A stretch of 64,000 nucleotides of DNA from Mycoplasma bradburyae (lineage in GTDB: Bacteria; Bacillota_I; Bacilli_A; Mycoplasmatales; Mycoplasmoidaceae). The notes under the pieces were generated by a model. The model ran no database searches. It had not been told where the DNA came from and saw only the letters and a list, made by a program, of their open reading frames with translations. Position numbers and translations under genes: made by a program. Where the stretch lies: the NCBI RefSeq assembly GCF_024338845.1, contig NZ_CP101414.1:1-64000 (forward strand). The letters are read 5' to 3'. Positions 32,589 through 42,286 of the stretch are shown one piece after another (positions within the stretch are counted from its first letter, which is position 1; every line of letters starts with the position of its first letter).

Positions 32589-32909
32589 ACACAATTATTA
32601 ATCTAATTACAAGCATTAATTTCTCCTAACGAAATTAATGCTTTTTTTATTTTTTGTACCCTATACCCAACTTGGTTAAGTAATAAATTAATGAGATTAA
32701 TTTATAATTTTTCTTATAAAAATTAACTTTTATGTAAGTATCTATTGCGATAATGCTTTATTGCTTGATAAACCATTATCGCAAAACAAAAGCAAACAAA
32801 ACACTCAATCTTATTAGATAAGTAACAATAAAGCTAATAATCCTTATAGATCTTATGATCAAGGATTATTAGCAATCTTATTGTGCTAAATTTATAATTA
32901 TATAGTTAT
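32589..32909. other. Intergenic region with three hairpins at the right edge of the island
   Basis: 321 bases. First is the family terminator AAGCATTAATTTC / GAAATTAATGCTT (32611-32643) with a T-run. Then come two further inverted repeats: TTGCGATAATG / CATTATCGCAA (32745-32784) and GCTAATAATCCTT / AAGGATTATTAGC (32833-32873). Neither of these has a T-run on the plus strand. A TATAAT-like TATAATTATATAG lies near 32892, before the ATPase gene. Confidence 0.6.
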
Positions 32910-34403
32910 ATGTCAAATTTACAAATAACCAAACATATTAAAGAAGCAACTATTGCTAACGATCTAGAATACCTTAAAATCGACTGGGAACAACCAGTAG
33001 TATATGTTGTTTATAACTTTGGTGAATTTAACAATATCTATAATTCTTATATTGGAAATGTCATCTACTACATAAGACAAAGAACAGAAAAAATCTGTTC
33101 TTTGCGCCCTAACTTTAAAGTTAATGTTAATAGTTTTTGTAATAACTTACAGTATTTAAAACAAAACCTTGACCAAACTTATGGGAAGATGTTTTATTTC
33201 TACAATTTCCAAACCAAGCAAGAACAATACCTTATTAAGAAATTCGTAGACCATGTTAATGAGATAACTAATCAATTAATCTTTATGATTAATGATTATA
33301 TCTACGAACTTAAACAAAAGAACCGAACGGTTGAAAGAAAAAAACAAGCTAATTCTCAAGAAGAATACGAAAGTATTCTTAATGAAGAATCTTCAATCAT
33401 GATTAATTATTTCAAGAAACTAGAAAACAACGTTTCAGACGATGCTTATCTAGGGGATAATTGAATCAAGAAAACCGAAGTATCAATCAAACAAAGAGAA
33501 CAAAAGATAAAAGACTTTTTTAAGATCTTAAATCTTAAAAAATATGAGACTGTAAATTTACCTAATATTTATAAAAAAATAGATAAGTTCAAACAGAACT
33601 TAGAAACAGCTTTTTGGAACCTAGAAGTAAGTAAAGTATCAATTCTTAATAAACCTCATAAAGTAAAAGAGGTAATTCCTACTAAGAGTGATTATGTTAT
33701 AGATCTTAAGAATGTAACTAAATATTATTCAAATGGCGTAACTACTACTAAGGTATTAAAGAATGTAAACCTACAAATTCCTTGAGGAGAATTTGTAGTT
33801 ATCCTAGGTCCTTCTGGTAGTGGTAAAACAACATTATTAAATATTATCTCAGGAATGGATCGAGCTAGCAGTGGAACTACTTTTGTGGCTAATAAGAACC
33901 TTATTGGTTTTAGCGATACCCAACTAACCAGATTTAGACAAGAAAACATCGGTTATATTTTCCAACAATATGGATTATTACCCAATCTCAATGTTAAAGA
34001 AAACATTGAGATTGGTTCGTTCCTGCAAAGAGATGCTTCTAAAAGAGCTGATATTGACCAATTACTTAAAAGTATTGGGATGTATGAGCAACGTAATAAG
34101 TTGCCTACTGAACTATCTGGCGGACAACAACAAAGAGTGTCGATCGCTAGAGCGATCGCTAAAAACCCTACAATAATCTTTGGTGATGAACCTACTGGAG
34201 CATTGGATGAAGAAATGACTCAAGTAGTTCTAGAAGAGTTTGTAAATATTAATAAGAAAAATAAAACAACTTTAATAATAGTTACACATAACCCATTGAT
34301 TGCTGATATAGCAACAATGGTTATAAGAGTAGGTGACGGAACAATTAAATCAGTTGTTAGAAATGAAAATCCTAAGACTGTAAGAGAAATTAATTGAAGC
34401 TAA
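32910..34403 (+). CDS. ABC transporter ATP-binding protein, LolD/MacB type (MG467-like)
   Basis: 497 residues. A 270-residue N-terminal extension, mostly helical and without a recognised domain, precedes the ATPase. The ATPase has Walker A GPSGSGKT near residue 300, Q-loop FQQYGLLPNL, signature [15 protein letters not shown], Walker B IIFGDEPTGALD and switch His in VTHNPLIA. This is the subfamily that powers FtsX/MacB-type permeases, so its partner is very likely the permease at 23754. In M. genitalium the two genes are adjacent. TGA Trp codons at 33462, 33783 and 34395. Confidence 0.87.
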
Positions 34404-34447
34404 TTAGTTAAAATTAAGAAATTAGCGATTTTTATTTATAAATAAAA

Positions 34448-34608
34448 ATTTGATAATTGTTTTTCGGACAAAATTTTAAAAAATCATCAAATTTTTCTTT
34501 ATTTACTATTTTTTTAATATATATTTAAGGCATAATTAATGATTTGCTGTTATTAAAGTAAGTTAATATATTAATAGAAATCATATATATATATATATAT
34601 ATTAGGAT
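34448..34608 (+). promoter_or_regulatory. Leader of coiled-coil lipoprotein 1 with TA tract
   Basis: This 160-base leader is nearly identical to 36980-37130. A CATAAT (34531-34536) occupies the -10 position that reads TATAAT in the other copy. A (AT)10 tract lies at 34583-34602, about 45 bases downstream of the -10 and directly before AGGATATG, so the tract is in the untranslated leader beside the ribosome-binding site. Confidence 0.65.
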
Positions 34609-35370
34609 ATGAAATTATCAAAGAAAATGTTAGCAATAGGTACCCTTGCTACATTACCAATCCTTCCTATAGCTTTCAGTTCTTGTACTAACTTAAGTTC
34701 TGAAAATGATCTATTAAGAGCTAAAGTATCTGAACTAAATTCAACTATTGAAAACACTAAAACTAAATTAGATTCTTTAGAAAACGAAAACAAACAATTA
34801 GATCACAAAAATAAAACTCAAGATGTAGATGCTAAGGTTGATATGTTCAAACTTAGAGGTGAATATGCTTCTTACATAAGCTTTATTAATGATAATGTTG
34901 TAACTAAATACGATATTTTTTTTAGAAAAAATAATAATAGATATAAATACATATGAGATTTATCTAAAAATAAACTTTTAAGTTGAACATTAATAAGTAA
35001 AACCAACAATAAAGAAAGAATGGACGTCTATACGCCAGCATGATCAGTTTACAAAGGTTCGTTTGCTCAATATCTTGAAGACAGTATTAAAAGCAAAACT
35101 TTAGAAGACATTAAAAAAAACGAACCATTGTTAAGTCTTATTAAAAAAAATGACGATAAGATTTTGGAAAAGTACGATATTACCAATTTATCTTTTGTTG
35201 ATATAAATTTATCTAAAATATTTACACAAAATTATTTAGAAAATAAATTTATTTCAAAAAATTCGAAAGAAGATTTATTCAAATCTTTATATATAGCTAA
35301 CGATGATTTAGGTTCGTTGTTAGTTAGACTTTCAAACAAACCTGCTTCGAAACCTTCTAATGGTAAATAG
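34609..35370 (+). CDS. Coiled-coil surface lipoprotein 1
   Basis: 253-residue lipoprotein. The signal MKLSKKMLAIGTLATLP ends in the lipobox AFSSC (Cys25). A predicted coiled coil with Leu/Ile heptads follows (about residues 30-70: SENDLLRAKVSELNSTIEN onward). The rest is Lys/Asn-rich and unrecognised. The first 110 residues are almost identical to the paralogue at 37131; the centre and end differ. TGA Trp codons at 34954, 34984 and 35041. Probably a surface antigen. Function unknown. Confidence 0.75.
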
Positions 35371-35503
35371 TGATAATTTATGTTTATCATTAGAACTAGC
35401 ATCAACGGATCATCTTTAACCATTAGACTTTAATAAAAAATACTCTAATTGTTTTTCTGAGGGACCTCAAAAACACAGACATAATGCAGCGCATCAAGTG
35501 CTG
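35371..35503. terminator. Spacer with terminator after lipoprotein 1
   Basis: GCAGC / GCTGC with a nine-base loop (35485-35503) is followed by TATTTTTGTTT. This suits termination of lipoprotein 1 transcription and abuts the decayed IS element. Confidence 0.55.
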
Positions 35504-36941
35504 CTATTTTTGTTTAGTAATTAAATTATTTTTATCCTGAACAGTACTATTAAATCTGAGTTTGTGTTTTATTCTATCCTTATTGTAGTGTTTAATATAT
35601 TTATCTATAGTTTGTTTTAGTTCTAAATAACTGTTATAGGTTCTGCCATAATAAAATTCTTGCTTGAGAATAGTGAAAAAATTCTCCATAACAGCATTAT
35701 CTAAACAATTATTTTTCCAGACATACTTTAAAATCTTAGTTTTTTCAATTTATCAGAATATCTCTTCATCTGATGCGCCCAACTTAAATCTGAATGAAAG
35801 GTTCTACGATAAGGACAATCTGAAGTAATCTTAATCGCTTTGTTCAATGCGTTCATTATGTTCTATGAATAAGGTCGTTTGCTAATAGAATAACTTATAA
35901 CTTTACCATTACATAAATCTATAAAAGGATCTAAATATAGTTTTTGAATGATCTTATTACCTTTCAAATCTGTTTCATAACACTTGAATTTTGTTGTATC
36001 TGTAGTTATTTTTTATAAAGAATGTCTGTTAAAAAACGTCTATTAATTCTCTTAGGCGCAATTTTTTCAATATTACCTTTATATGAATAATATTTACGAC
36101 TTTTTCTACTAAAAGTTGTTGCTTATAGTTTAAGTTTTTGAACTATTCACTGAACCTTCTTTTTCTTTATTAATTCGCCCTTATTTCTTAATTCTGTACA
36201 TATCCTTTTATAACTATAATCCTTATGATTAGCACGTATTTTTAGAATCTTTCGTTCTATTTCTTCATCTTTATTAGATTTATTTTCATTATCTTTTCAA
36301 TAAAAATAAGCATATTTTGTTAGGCTAGAAATTTAGAGAAGATGTTTTAATTTGTGTCTTTTTTTGGAGATTGACGATGCTAAGTGCTTTTTTTCATTTT
36401 CCTTTTACAGGGCATCTTTTCTCAATCTCCTTAAGACTTTTAAATAGTATATTTCCAATCTAGTTTGATAAAGTTTTTTCTTATAGAATTCAATTACTTC
36501 TTTGTCAGACAGATCTGAAATATCTTTCTCATTTAATTCATCGATTTGATTTTCTTTTTTTGTTTTCAGATTTTTTCAAAGTGCATTTTCTAACACACCT
36601 ACCTTTAAGTAATCCTTGTAGTTCTTACCTAGTAAAACGATTAACTCATTGATAAATGGTTGATAAACTAGGAATTCTATACTTTAGGGATAACTCTTGG
36701 TAGGTGGTATTTACTATTAAATATAAGTTTTGCTATATGTAGTTCTTTATCGAATGAACGGGTAATGTATTTGTTTGCTTCTTAGGTAATCTACACTTAA
36801 TCTTTTGTAGATATTTATCCAGATATTTATTAACAATATCGATTTTAAGTTAAAGCTATTTGCGACTTGATGATATTTCAAATTTTGTTTTAAACATGTC
36901 TCTACTACTTTTTTCTTGAACCTGTAGCTGAATCTGGACAT
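35504..36941 (-). pseudogene. Decayed IS3-family insertion sequence (IS150/IS1138-like)
   Basis: Minus-strand remnant of orfA and orfB. OrfA begins at 36941 (MSRFSYRFKKKVVETCLKQN with an HTH) and continues, after frame breaks, into a Lys/Glu-rich segment near 36420-36590. OrfB fragments show the DDE order: a TDTTKF-like segment near 36000, HSDLSW near 35790, and NFFTILKQE near 35670, with the family tail HYNKDRIKHKLRFNS. Multiple frameshifts and stops mean it is not functional. Terminal inverted repeats could not be located with confidence. It lies between the two duplicated lipoprotein genes. Confidence 0.8.
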
Positions 36942-36979
36942 AAAAAATAACTTCTAAAAGTTTATTATTCGAGGTGTGG

Positions 36980-37130
36980 CTTTAATTGTTTTGGGGCAAA
37001 AATTTTAAAAAACTATCAAATTTTTCCTTATTTACTATTTTTTTAATATATATTTAATGTATAATTAAAGATTTGCTGTTATTAAAGTAAGTTAATATAT
37101 CAATAGAAATCATATATATATATATAGGAT
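36980..37130 (+). promoter_or_regulatory. Leader of coiled-coil lipoprotein 2 with TA tract
   Basis: Nearly identical to 34448-34608. Consensus TATAAT at 37060-37065, then a shorter TA tract of 15 bases at 37112-37126 directly before GGATATG. Tract length and the first base of the -10 are the main differences between the two copies. Confidence 0.65.
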
Positions 37131-38000
37131 ATGAAATTATCAAAGAAAATGTTAGCAATCGGTACCCTTGCTACATTACCGATCCTTCCTATAGCTTTCA
37201 GTTCTTGTACTAACTTAAGTTCTGAAAACGATTTATTAAGAGCTAAAGTATCTGAACTAAATTCAACTATTGAAAACACTAAAACTAAATTAGATTCTTT
37301 AGAAAACGAAAACAAACAATTAGATTACAAAAATAAAGCACAAGATGTAGATGCTAAGGTTGATATGTTCAAACTTAGAGGGGAATATGCTGCTTATATC
37401 GGTTTTATTAATGATAATGTAACTAAGAAATATGATCTAATTTTTGATAAAGCTGCCAGCACTAGCCCTTCGCTTAAAAGTTTTTGAGATAATTTAAAAA
37501 ATGTTCTTTTAAGTTGAAGACTAGTAAGCAAGGCTAATAATAAAGAAGAAATAACCATTTATACGCAAGCTTGAACTATAAAGAAAAATCAAAATGGAAA
37601 ATATGGTCTCGCAAAATATACTAATGACGTAATAAGTGCAAAAACTTTGGATCAAATTAAAGAAGATAAAGATTTATTAAACATTCTTTTAAAATCAGAA
37701 TCTATCGTAAAGAAAAAAGAGGATAATGCTGAAAAATCTGAAACCAATAAGATGGTTCAAGATGGAAGCGAAACCAAAGAAAATAAAAAAGTTGAAACTA
37801 TTTTAGATAAGTATGATATTAAAAATGTATCAGCAACAAAAATTAATTTAAATGATATATTTAGTAAAAAATATTTCGAAGGTAGTTTCATTTCGCAAAA
37901 CACAAAGGAAAGCTTATTTAGAGCTTTGTATGTAGCCAATGATGATTTGGGTATGTTACTATCTAAATCTATAAAAAACTTTCAACCAAAACAAAAATAA
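37131..38000 (+). CDS. Coiled-coil surface lipoprotein 2
   Basis: 289-residue paralogue of the gene at 34609, with the same signal, lipobox AFSSC and N-terminal coiled coil. It differs after about residue 120 and carries an extra Lys/Glu-rich insertion (residues 185-225, with KSETNKMVQDGSETKENKK). The C-terminal FISQNTKESLFRALYVANDDLG block matches copy 1 again. TGA Trp codons at 37485, 37515 and 37572. Tandem duplication followed by divergence. Function unknown. Confidence 0.75.
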
Positions 38001-38074
38001 GAACATTTAGCATATTAGTTTTATATGAAGAATCAAATTTAACTAAAACTACTAAGTTATATAACTAGCATATA

Positions 38075-38110
38075 AATAAACTTTCGAATGTCGTTCGAAA
38101 GTTTATTTTC
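38075..38110 (+). terminator. Terminator of lipoprotein 2
   Basis: AAATAAACTTTCGAA / TTCGAAAGTTTATTT with a small loop and a T-rich end. Confidence 0.8.
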
Positions 38111-38121
38111 ATATCAAAATA

Positions 38122-38157
<36 letters not shown>

Positions 38158-38276
38158 AATGGTGTATAAAAACATAATTAATATTTTTTAATAAAATATC
38201 TGTTTTCGCTAACCTAATAAAAGTTAGTCTTAATTTATAAATTAAAAATTATAATTATATAATTATAATAAAATTT

Positions 38277-38744
38277 ATGGAAATAAGAATCGGTCAAGGT
38301 TTTGATAGTCACAAACTAAAAAATAAGAAAAACAACCAGATTTTTTTGGGTGGAATTCCTATTAAAGCAGACCAACAAGTAATAGCAAATTCAGATGGTG
38401 ATGTAGTCATCCACGCATTAAGCGATGCTGTTTTAGGTTGCGGTGCTTTTGGTGACATCGGAATGTATTTCAATGAAAATGATCCAACTAATAAAGGTTT
38501 GGATTCTAAAACTATTTTAAACTACTGCTTAAAACTAATTAAAAAGCTTAAATTGGATTTTGTAAACATTGATTTAACAATTTTTGCTCAAGATATAAGA
38601 ATTGATCCAGTTAGACTGGAAATTAAAAGTTCTTTAATGAAACTAACTGGTTGTAAACAAGTAAATGTAAAGGCTAAAAGTTACGAAGAGCCTAGAAATG
38701 AAATAGCATGTTCATGTGTTGTTTTAATGAGTAGTAATAAATAG
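38277..38744 (+). CDS. ispF: 2-C-methyl-D-erythritol 2,4-cyclodiphosphate synthase IspF
   Basis: 155-residue zinc-dependent MEP-pathway enzyme that cyclises CDP-methylerythritol phosphate, releasing CMP. Motifs: GQGFDSHKL with the metal-binding Asp and His, DGDVVIHALSDAVLG with the third ligand His, and the C-terminal AKSYEE region. Full family length. It is followed 14 bases later by hpt. With ispE at 7.6 kb it supports a working MEP pathway. Confidence 0.95.
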   Translation: MEIRIGQGFDSHKLKNKKNNQIFLGGIPIKADQQVIANSDGDVVIHALSDAVLGCGAFGDIGMYFNENDPTNKGLDSKTILNYCLKLIKKLKLDFVNIDLTIFAQDIRIDPVRLEIKSSLMKLTGCKQVNVKAKSYEEPRNEIACSCVVLMSSNK

Positions 38745-38758
38745 AAAGATTGCGATAT

Positions 38759-39298
38759 ATGGCGAAATTAAACTACGAAATTGAAAAAGTTCTAATTACC
38801 AATGAACAGATAAATGAAGCTGCCATCAAAGCAGCTAAATGAATTAACGAAACCTACAAAGACGATGAAATCGTCTTAGTAGGAATCTTAAAAGGTTGCA
38901 TTCCTTTTATTGGAAAAATTATCGATAAAATTGATTGTGAAGTAATCCTAGACTTTATGACATTAAGTTCATTTAAGGGAGAAACAAAATCACAAGGCGC
39001 ACCTAAGATTGTAATGGACTTAGCCTATGATGTCAGGGATAAAAATGTCTTATTAGTTGAAGATATTATTGATAGTGGTAACACGATTAAGATTGTTTTA
39101 GATCTTCTAAAACAAAGAGGGGCTAAATCAGTTAAACTATTAACCTTCTTAGACAAGCCTTCAGGACGTAAGGTTGATATCAAAGCAGACTATGTTTGCT
39201 TTGAAGTTCCACACGGTTTCTTAGTAGGTTTTGGATTAGACTATAAGGATAAGTTAAGAAACTTACCCTTTGTAGGTCATATGGTTTTGAAAGATTAA
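38759..39298 (+). CDS. hpt: Hypoxanthine-guanine phosphoribosyltransferase
   Basis: 179-residue purine salvage enzyme that converts hypoxanthine or guanine plus PRPP to IMP or GMP. The PRPP-binding motif is VLLVEDIIDSGNT and the flexible-loop region is LSSFKGETKSQG. Starts at ATG 38759 with TGA Trp at 38840. It precedes ftsH by 30 bases, the hpt-ftsH order of Firmicutes and M. genitalium (MG458-MG457). Salvage GMP formation would make GuaA dispensable, which fits the degenerate GuaA-like gene at 17.6 kb. Confidence 0.95.
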
Positions 39299-39328
39299 AA
39301 TAACATTTAAAATATATAATTATTTAAT

Positions 39329-41608
39329 ATGTCAAATACATCAAATCTTAATGAACGCTTAACAGAAAACGCCAAGCAGCCAAAAAACGTTAAATCGATT
39401 ATTTGGAAAACGATAGGAATAATTATCGTTATGTCGATTCTTATCGGTTTGATTCTTTTCTATACTTTACCAAGAAATGTAATAGCTAATATTTCAAATA
39501 TTAAATATTTAGATGGTAATTTAGTAGCTGCTGCAACAATTAATGGACGAAGCGGTCAGTTTATTATTGATTTAGAGAATTCTAGTTTTCAAACAAACTA
39601 TACTTCAGGATTATCTTTATCTGTTAGTATCTTTTTAAGAAATACTACTAATTCTAACGGTCAATCATTCTTTATTTCAGCAATTAGACCAACTGATGCT
39701 AGCACAAATGAAACTGTATTTAATATAGCTAACCTTTCAATTAACCAAACTAGAGGTATAGCTACATTAGTGACTGAAGGTGGGTCATATAGTGCGGTAT
39801 TAACTAATAATCTAACAGCATTACCTAAAGAAGGTATGATGTTCTTGCCTAGTAACTTTAATATTGATACTGCAGAGATGTCATCATACTTATCAGCTGG
39901 TCGTGTTAAAGGTATTGAAAAATTATTATCAGCAGGTAATGTTCAATTACCTGACCAAAGTGCAGCAATTCTTACTCAATTTTTAGTAAGTATTGTTCCG
40001 TTTTTAATCCTATTATTCATTTACATTTTCCTAGCTAGAAGATTTAGTAGATCAATGGGAGCTGGCGGAATTGGTGAAGAAGGTGAAAACGTTTTCACTA
40101 TTGGTAAGTCTCAAGCTAAGTTAGCTAAATCTACTTACAAATTCAGTGATGTAGCTGGTATTGAAGAAGAAAAATCAGAACTTATTGAATTAGTAGATTA
40201 CCTAAAAAGACCTGCTAAATATGTTCAAATGGGAGCTAGAACTCCTAGGGGGGTTGTTTTATATGGACCTCCAGGAACTGGTAAAACATTATTAGCTAAA
40301 GCAGTAGCTGGAGAAGCTGGTGTTCCTTTCTTCCAAGTAACAGGTTCAGCGTTTGAAGATATGTTAGTAGGGGTTGGTGCTAAAAGAGTAAGAAACCTAT
40401 TTGCAAAAGCTAAGAAAGCTGCTCCTTGTATTATCTTTATTGATGAAATTGATTCAGTAGGTTCTAAGCGTGGTAAATATGAAATATCAGCTGGATCAGC
40501 TACTGATCAAACACTAAACCAATTACTAGCAGAGATGGATGGTTTTAGTACCAGAACCGGAATCATTGTAATGGCTGCTACTAACCGTTTAGACGTATTA
40601 GATGATGCGTTATTACGTCCAGGTAGATTTGATCGTCATATTCAAGTAAATCTTCCTGATATTAAAGAACGTGAAGCAATCTTAAAAATTCACTCTAAAA
40701 ATAAAAACATTTCTTCTAAAGTTAATTTACAAGATATCGCTAGAAGAACTCCTGGATTTAGCGGTGCTCAACTTGAAAACGTTTTAAATGAAGCTACTTT
40801 ATTAGCAGTTAGAGCTGATCGTACAAGTATTACGATTTCTGACATTGATGAAGCAATTGACCGTGTTATAGCTGGTCCTGCGAAAAAATCTAGAGTTATC
40901 AGTGAATTTGAAAAGAATCAAGTAGCTCACCACGAAGCAGGTCATGCTTTAGTTGGATTACACTTAAAAGGTGCTGACGAAGTTCAAAAAATTACGATTA
41001 TTCCTCGTGGTCAAGCAGGTGGATACACTTTATCAACTCCTAAAAATGCTGAACTTAATCTGAAGAAAAAAACTGATTTATTAAATATGATCGCTGGTGC
41101 TTTAGGTGGTCGAGCTTCAGAAGAATACTTCTTTGGTAAAGATGCTATATCAACTGGTGCTTCTAATGACTTCTATAAAGCTACTAATATCGCTAAATCA
41201 ATGGTTACTCAGTTGGGTATGTCGGAATTAGGTATTACTCAATTCTTACCTTCTGAAGGTGGTGTTAATCCTAATGCTAAATATTATTCAGAAGATACTG
41301 CTAGAAGAATTGATGGTGAAATTTCTAAGATTCTTGAAAATCAATATAAAGTTGCTTATGAAATCATTAAGAACAACGAACAAGAACTTAAGTTAATTGT
41401 TGAGGCTTTATTACTTCAAGAAACTATCGTTAAGAACGATATTGATTATATTCATGAGCATTTAAAATTACCTGAAGCAATTCTTAAAATAAAAGCAGAA
41501 CAAGAAAAAGCTGATAAACCTAAAGAAGAATCTAAAGAAGATTCAGATAACAAACCAACCGATTCTGATTCACAAAAAGAACCAGAACCACAACCAAAAG
41601 CGGAATAA
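39329..41608 (+). CDS. ftsH: ATP-dependent zinc metalloprotease FtsH
   Basis: 759-residue membrane AAA protease that degrades misfolded or unassembled membrane proteins. Membrane helices lie at about residues 25-46 and 215-237, enclosing an external domain. The AAA domain has Walker A GPPGTGKT near residue 312, Walker B IIFIDEID and the SRH region. The zinc motif HHEAGH is near residue 534. The C-terminal 45 residues are a Lys/Glu/Ser/Asp/Pro-rich tail with no fold. It has no in-frame TGA. Confidence 0.97.
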   Translation: MSNTSNLNERLTENAKQPKNVKSIIWKTIGIIIVMSILIGLILFYTLPRNVIANISNIKYLDGNLVAAATINGRSGQFIIDLENSSFQTNYTSGLSLSVSIFLRNTTNSNGQSFFISAIRPTDASTNETVFNIANLSINQTRGIATLVTEGGSYSAVLTNNLTALPKEGMMFLPSNFNIDTAEMSSYLSAGRVKGIEKLLSAGNVQLPDQSAAILTQFLVSIVPFLILLFIYIFLARRFSRSMGAGGIGEEGENVFTIGKSQAKLAKSTYKFSDVAGIEEEKSELIELVDYLKRPAKYVQMGARTPRGVVLYGPPGTGKTLLAKAVAGEAGVPFFQVTGSAFEDMLVGVGAKRVRNLFAKAKKAAPCIIFIDEIDSVGSKRGKYEISAGSATDQTLNQLLAEMDGFSTRTGIIVMAATNRLDVLDDALLRPGRFDRHIQVNLPDIKEREAILKIHSKNKNISSKVNLQDIARRTPGFSGAQLENVLNEATLLAVRADRTSITISDIDEAIDRVIAGPAKKSRVISEFEKNQVAHHEAGHALVGLHLKGADEVQKITIIPRGQAGGYTLSTPKNAELNLKKKTDLLNMIAGALGGRASEEYFFGKDAISTGASNDFYKATNIAKSMVTQLGMSELGITQFLPSEGGVNPNAKYYSEDTARRIDGEISKILENQYKVAYEIIKNNEQELKLIVEALLLQETIVKNDIDYIHEHLKLPEAILKIKAEQEKADKPKEESKEDSDNKPTDSDSQKEPEPQPKAE

Positions 41609-41615
41609 AAAATTT

Positions 41616-41647
41616 AAACAGATTAGCTTAACTAATCTGTTTTTTGT
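41616..41647 (+). terminator. Terminator of the hpt-ftsH operon
   Basis: AAACAGATTAG / CTAATCTGTTT with a five-base loop, followed by TTTTTG. Confidence 0.85.
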
Positions 41648-41656
41648 ATTTAATAG

Positions 41657-42286
41657 ATGAAAATGGAAACTACTCCTCATTTTATTAACGTATTGATTCG
41701 TGTTATTGATAATTTTACATACTCTGAACAATTCTTAAATCTAATTGATAAAAAAGGGTCAAATGGTAATTTTGGTTATTCATTAACTCCGTTTATCAAT
41801 AAGATATCTAGATTTGCTAACCAAGAAGATAACAATACCGATCTATACGAATCATTGATTATTATTTCGACATATATTAAAGAATCAATTAAAACCACTT
41901 TGGGTGATATCTTATATGATTTAACATATCAAGCGGCTAGTTATATTAAAACTGTTAAACTAACAAGGGATAATGTTATTGAATGTTTTTATCGTTCTTT
42001 ACTTGATTGTAAAAATAAGTATAAACTAAAGATTGGAAGTAAAAGTTTTTTTGATATCTTATACCCAGTTTTAAAATATCTTTATAGCAATAAAAATCGA
42101 CCAACAAAAGAATTGATGTATGAGATTAAAATGATCTTAAACGAGAATTTTAATAAGTCATTATTATTAAAATCTAAAGTTGGTAGAGCCTCTTATCATG
42201 GAAAACGATCAATTGGTATGTATGATCCAGGAACTGTTTTTATTTACTTGGTGCTTGAAGGAGTAATTAAAATTTATGGTACCTAA
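41657..42286 (+). CDS. DhaL-like protein (dihydroxyacetone kinase L-domain, degenerate)
   Basis: 209 residues. The C-terminal block KVGRASYHGKRSIGMYDPGT matches the DhaL/DAK2 signature (GRA-Y-GERS-G--DPG). The N-terminal nucleotide-binding segment is much altered. DhaK and the PTS-like DhaM partner are not next to it, although ptsH lies 0.9 kb downstream. So either a divergent ADP-binding kinase subunit or a protein with a different role. It overlaps the next gene by 11 bases, indicating joint translation. Confidence 0.6.
   Translation: MKMETTPHFINVLIRVIDNFTYSEQFLNLIDKKGSNGNFGYSLTPFINKISRFANQEDNNTDLYESLIIISTYIKESIKTTLGDILYDLTYQAASYIKTVKLTRDNVIECFYRSLLDCKNKYKLKIGSKSFFDILYPVLKYLYSNKNRPTKELMYEIKMILNENFNKSLLLKSKVGRASYHGKRSIGMYDPGTVFIYLVLEGVIKIYGT

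Noticed and set aside
33725..33949. Minus-strand ORF within the ATPase gene, and similar antisense frames in secA, tkt, uvrB and pst genes
   Set aside because: These oppose conserved coding regions with complete motifs and have no independent signals.
35504..35689. Short minus ORF considered as a functional transposase
   Set aside because: It is only the C-terminal part of OrfB; the rest of the element has frameshifts and stops, so it was merged into a pseudogene.
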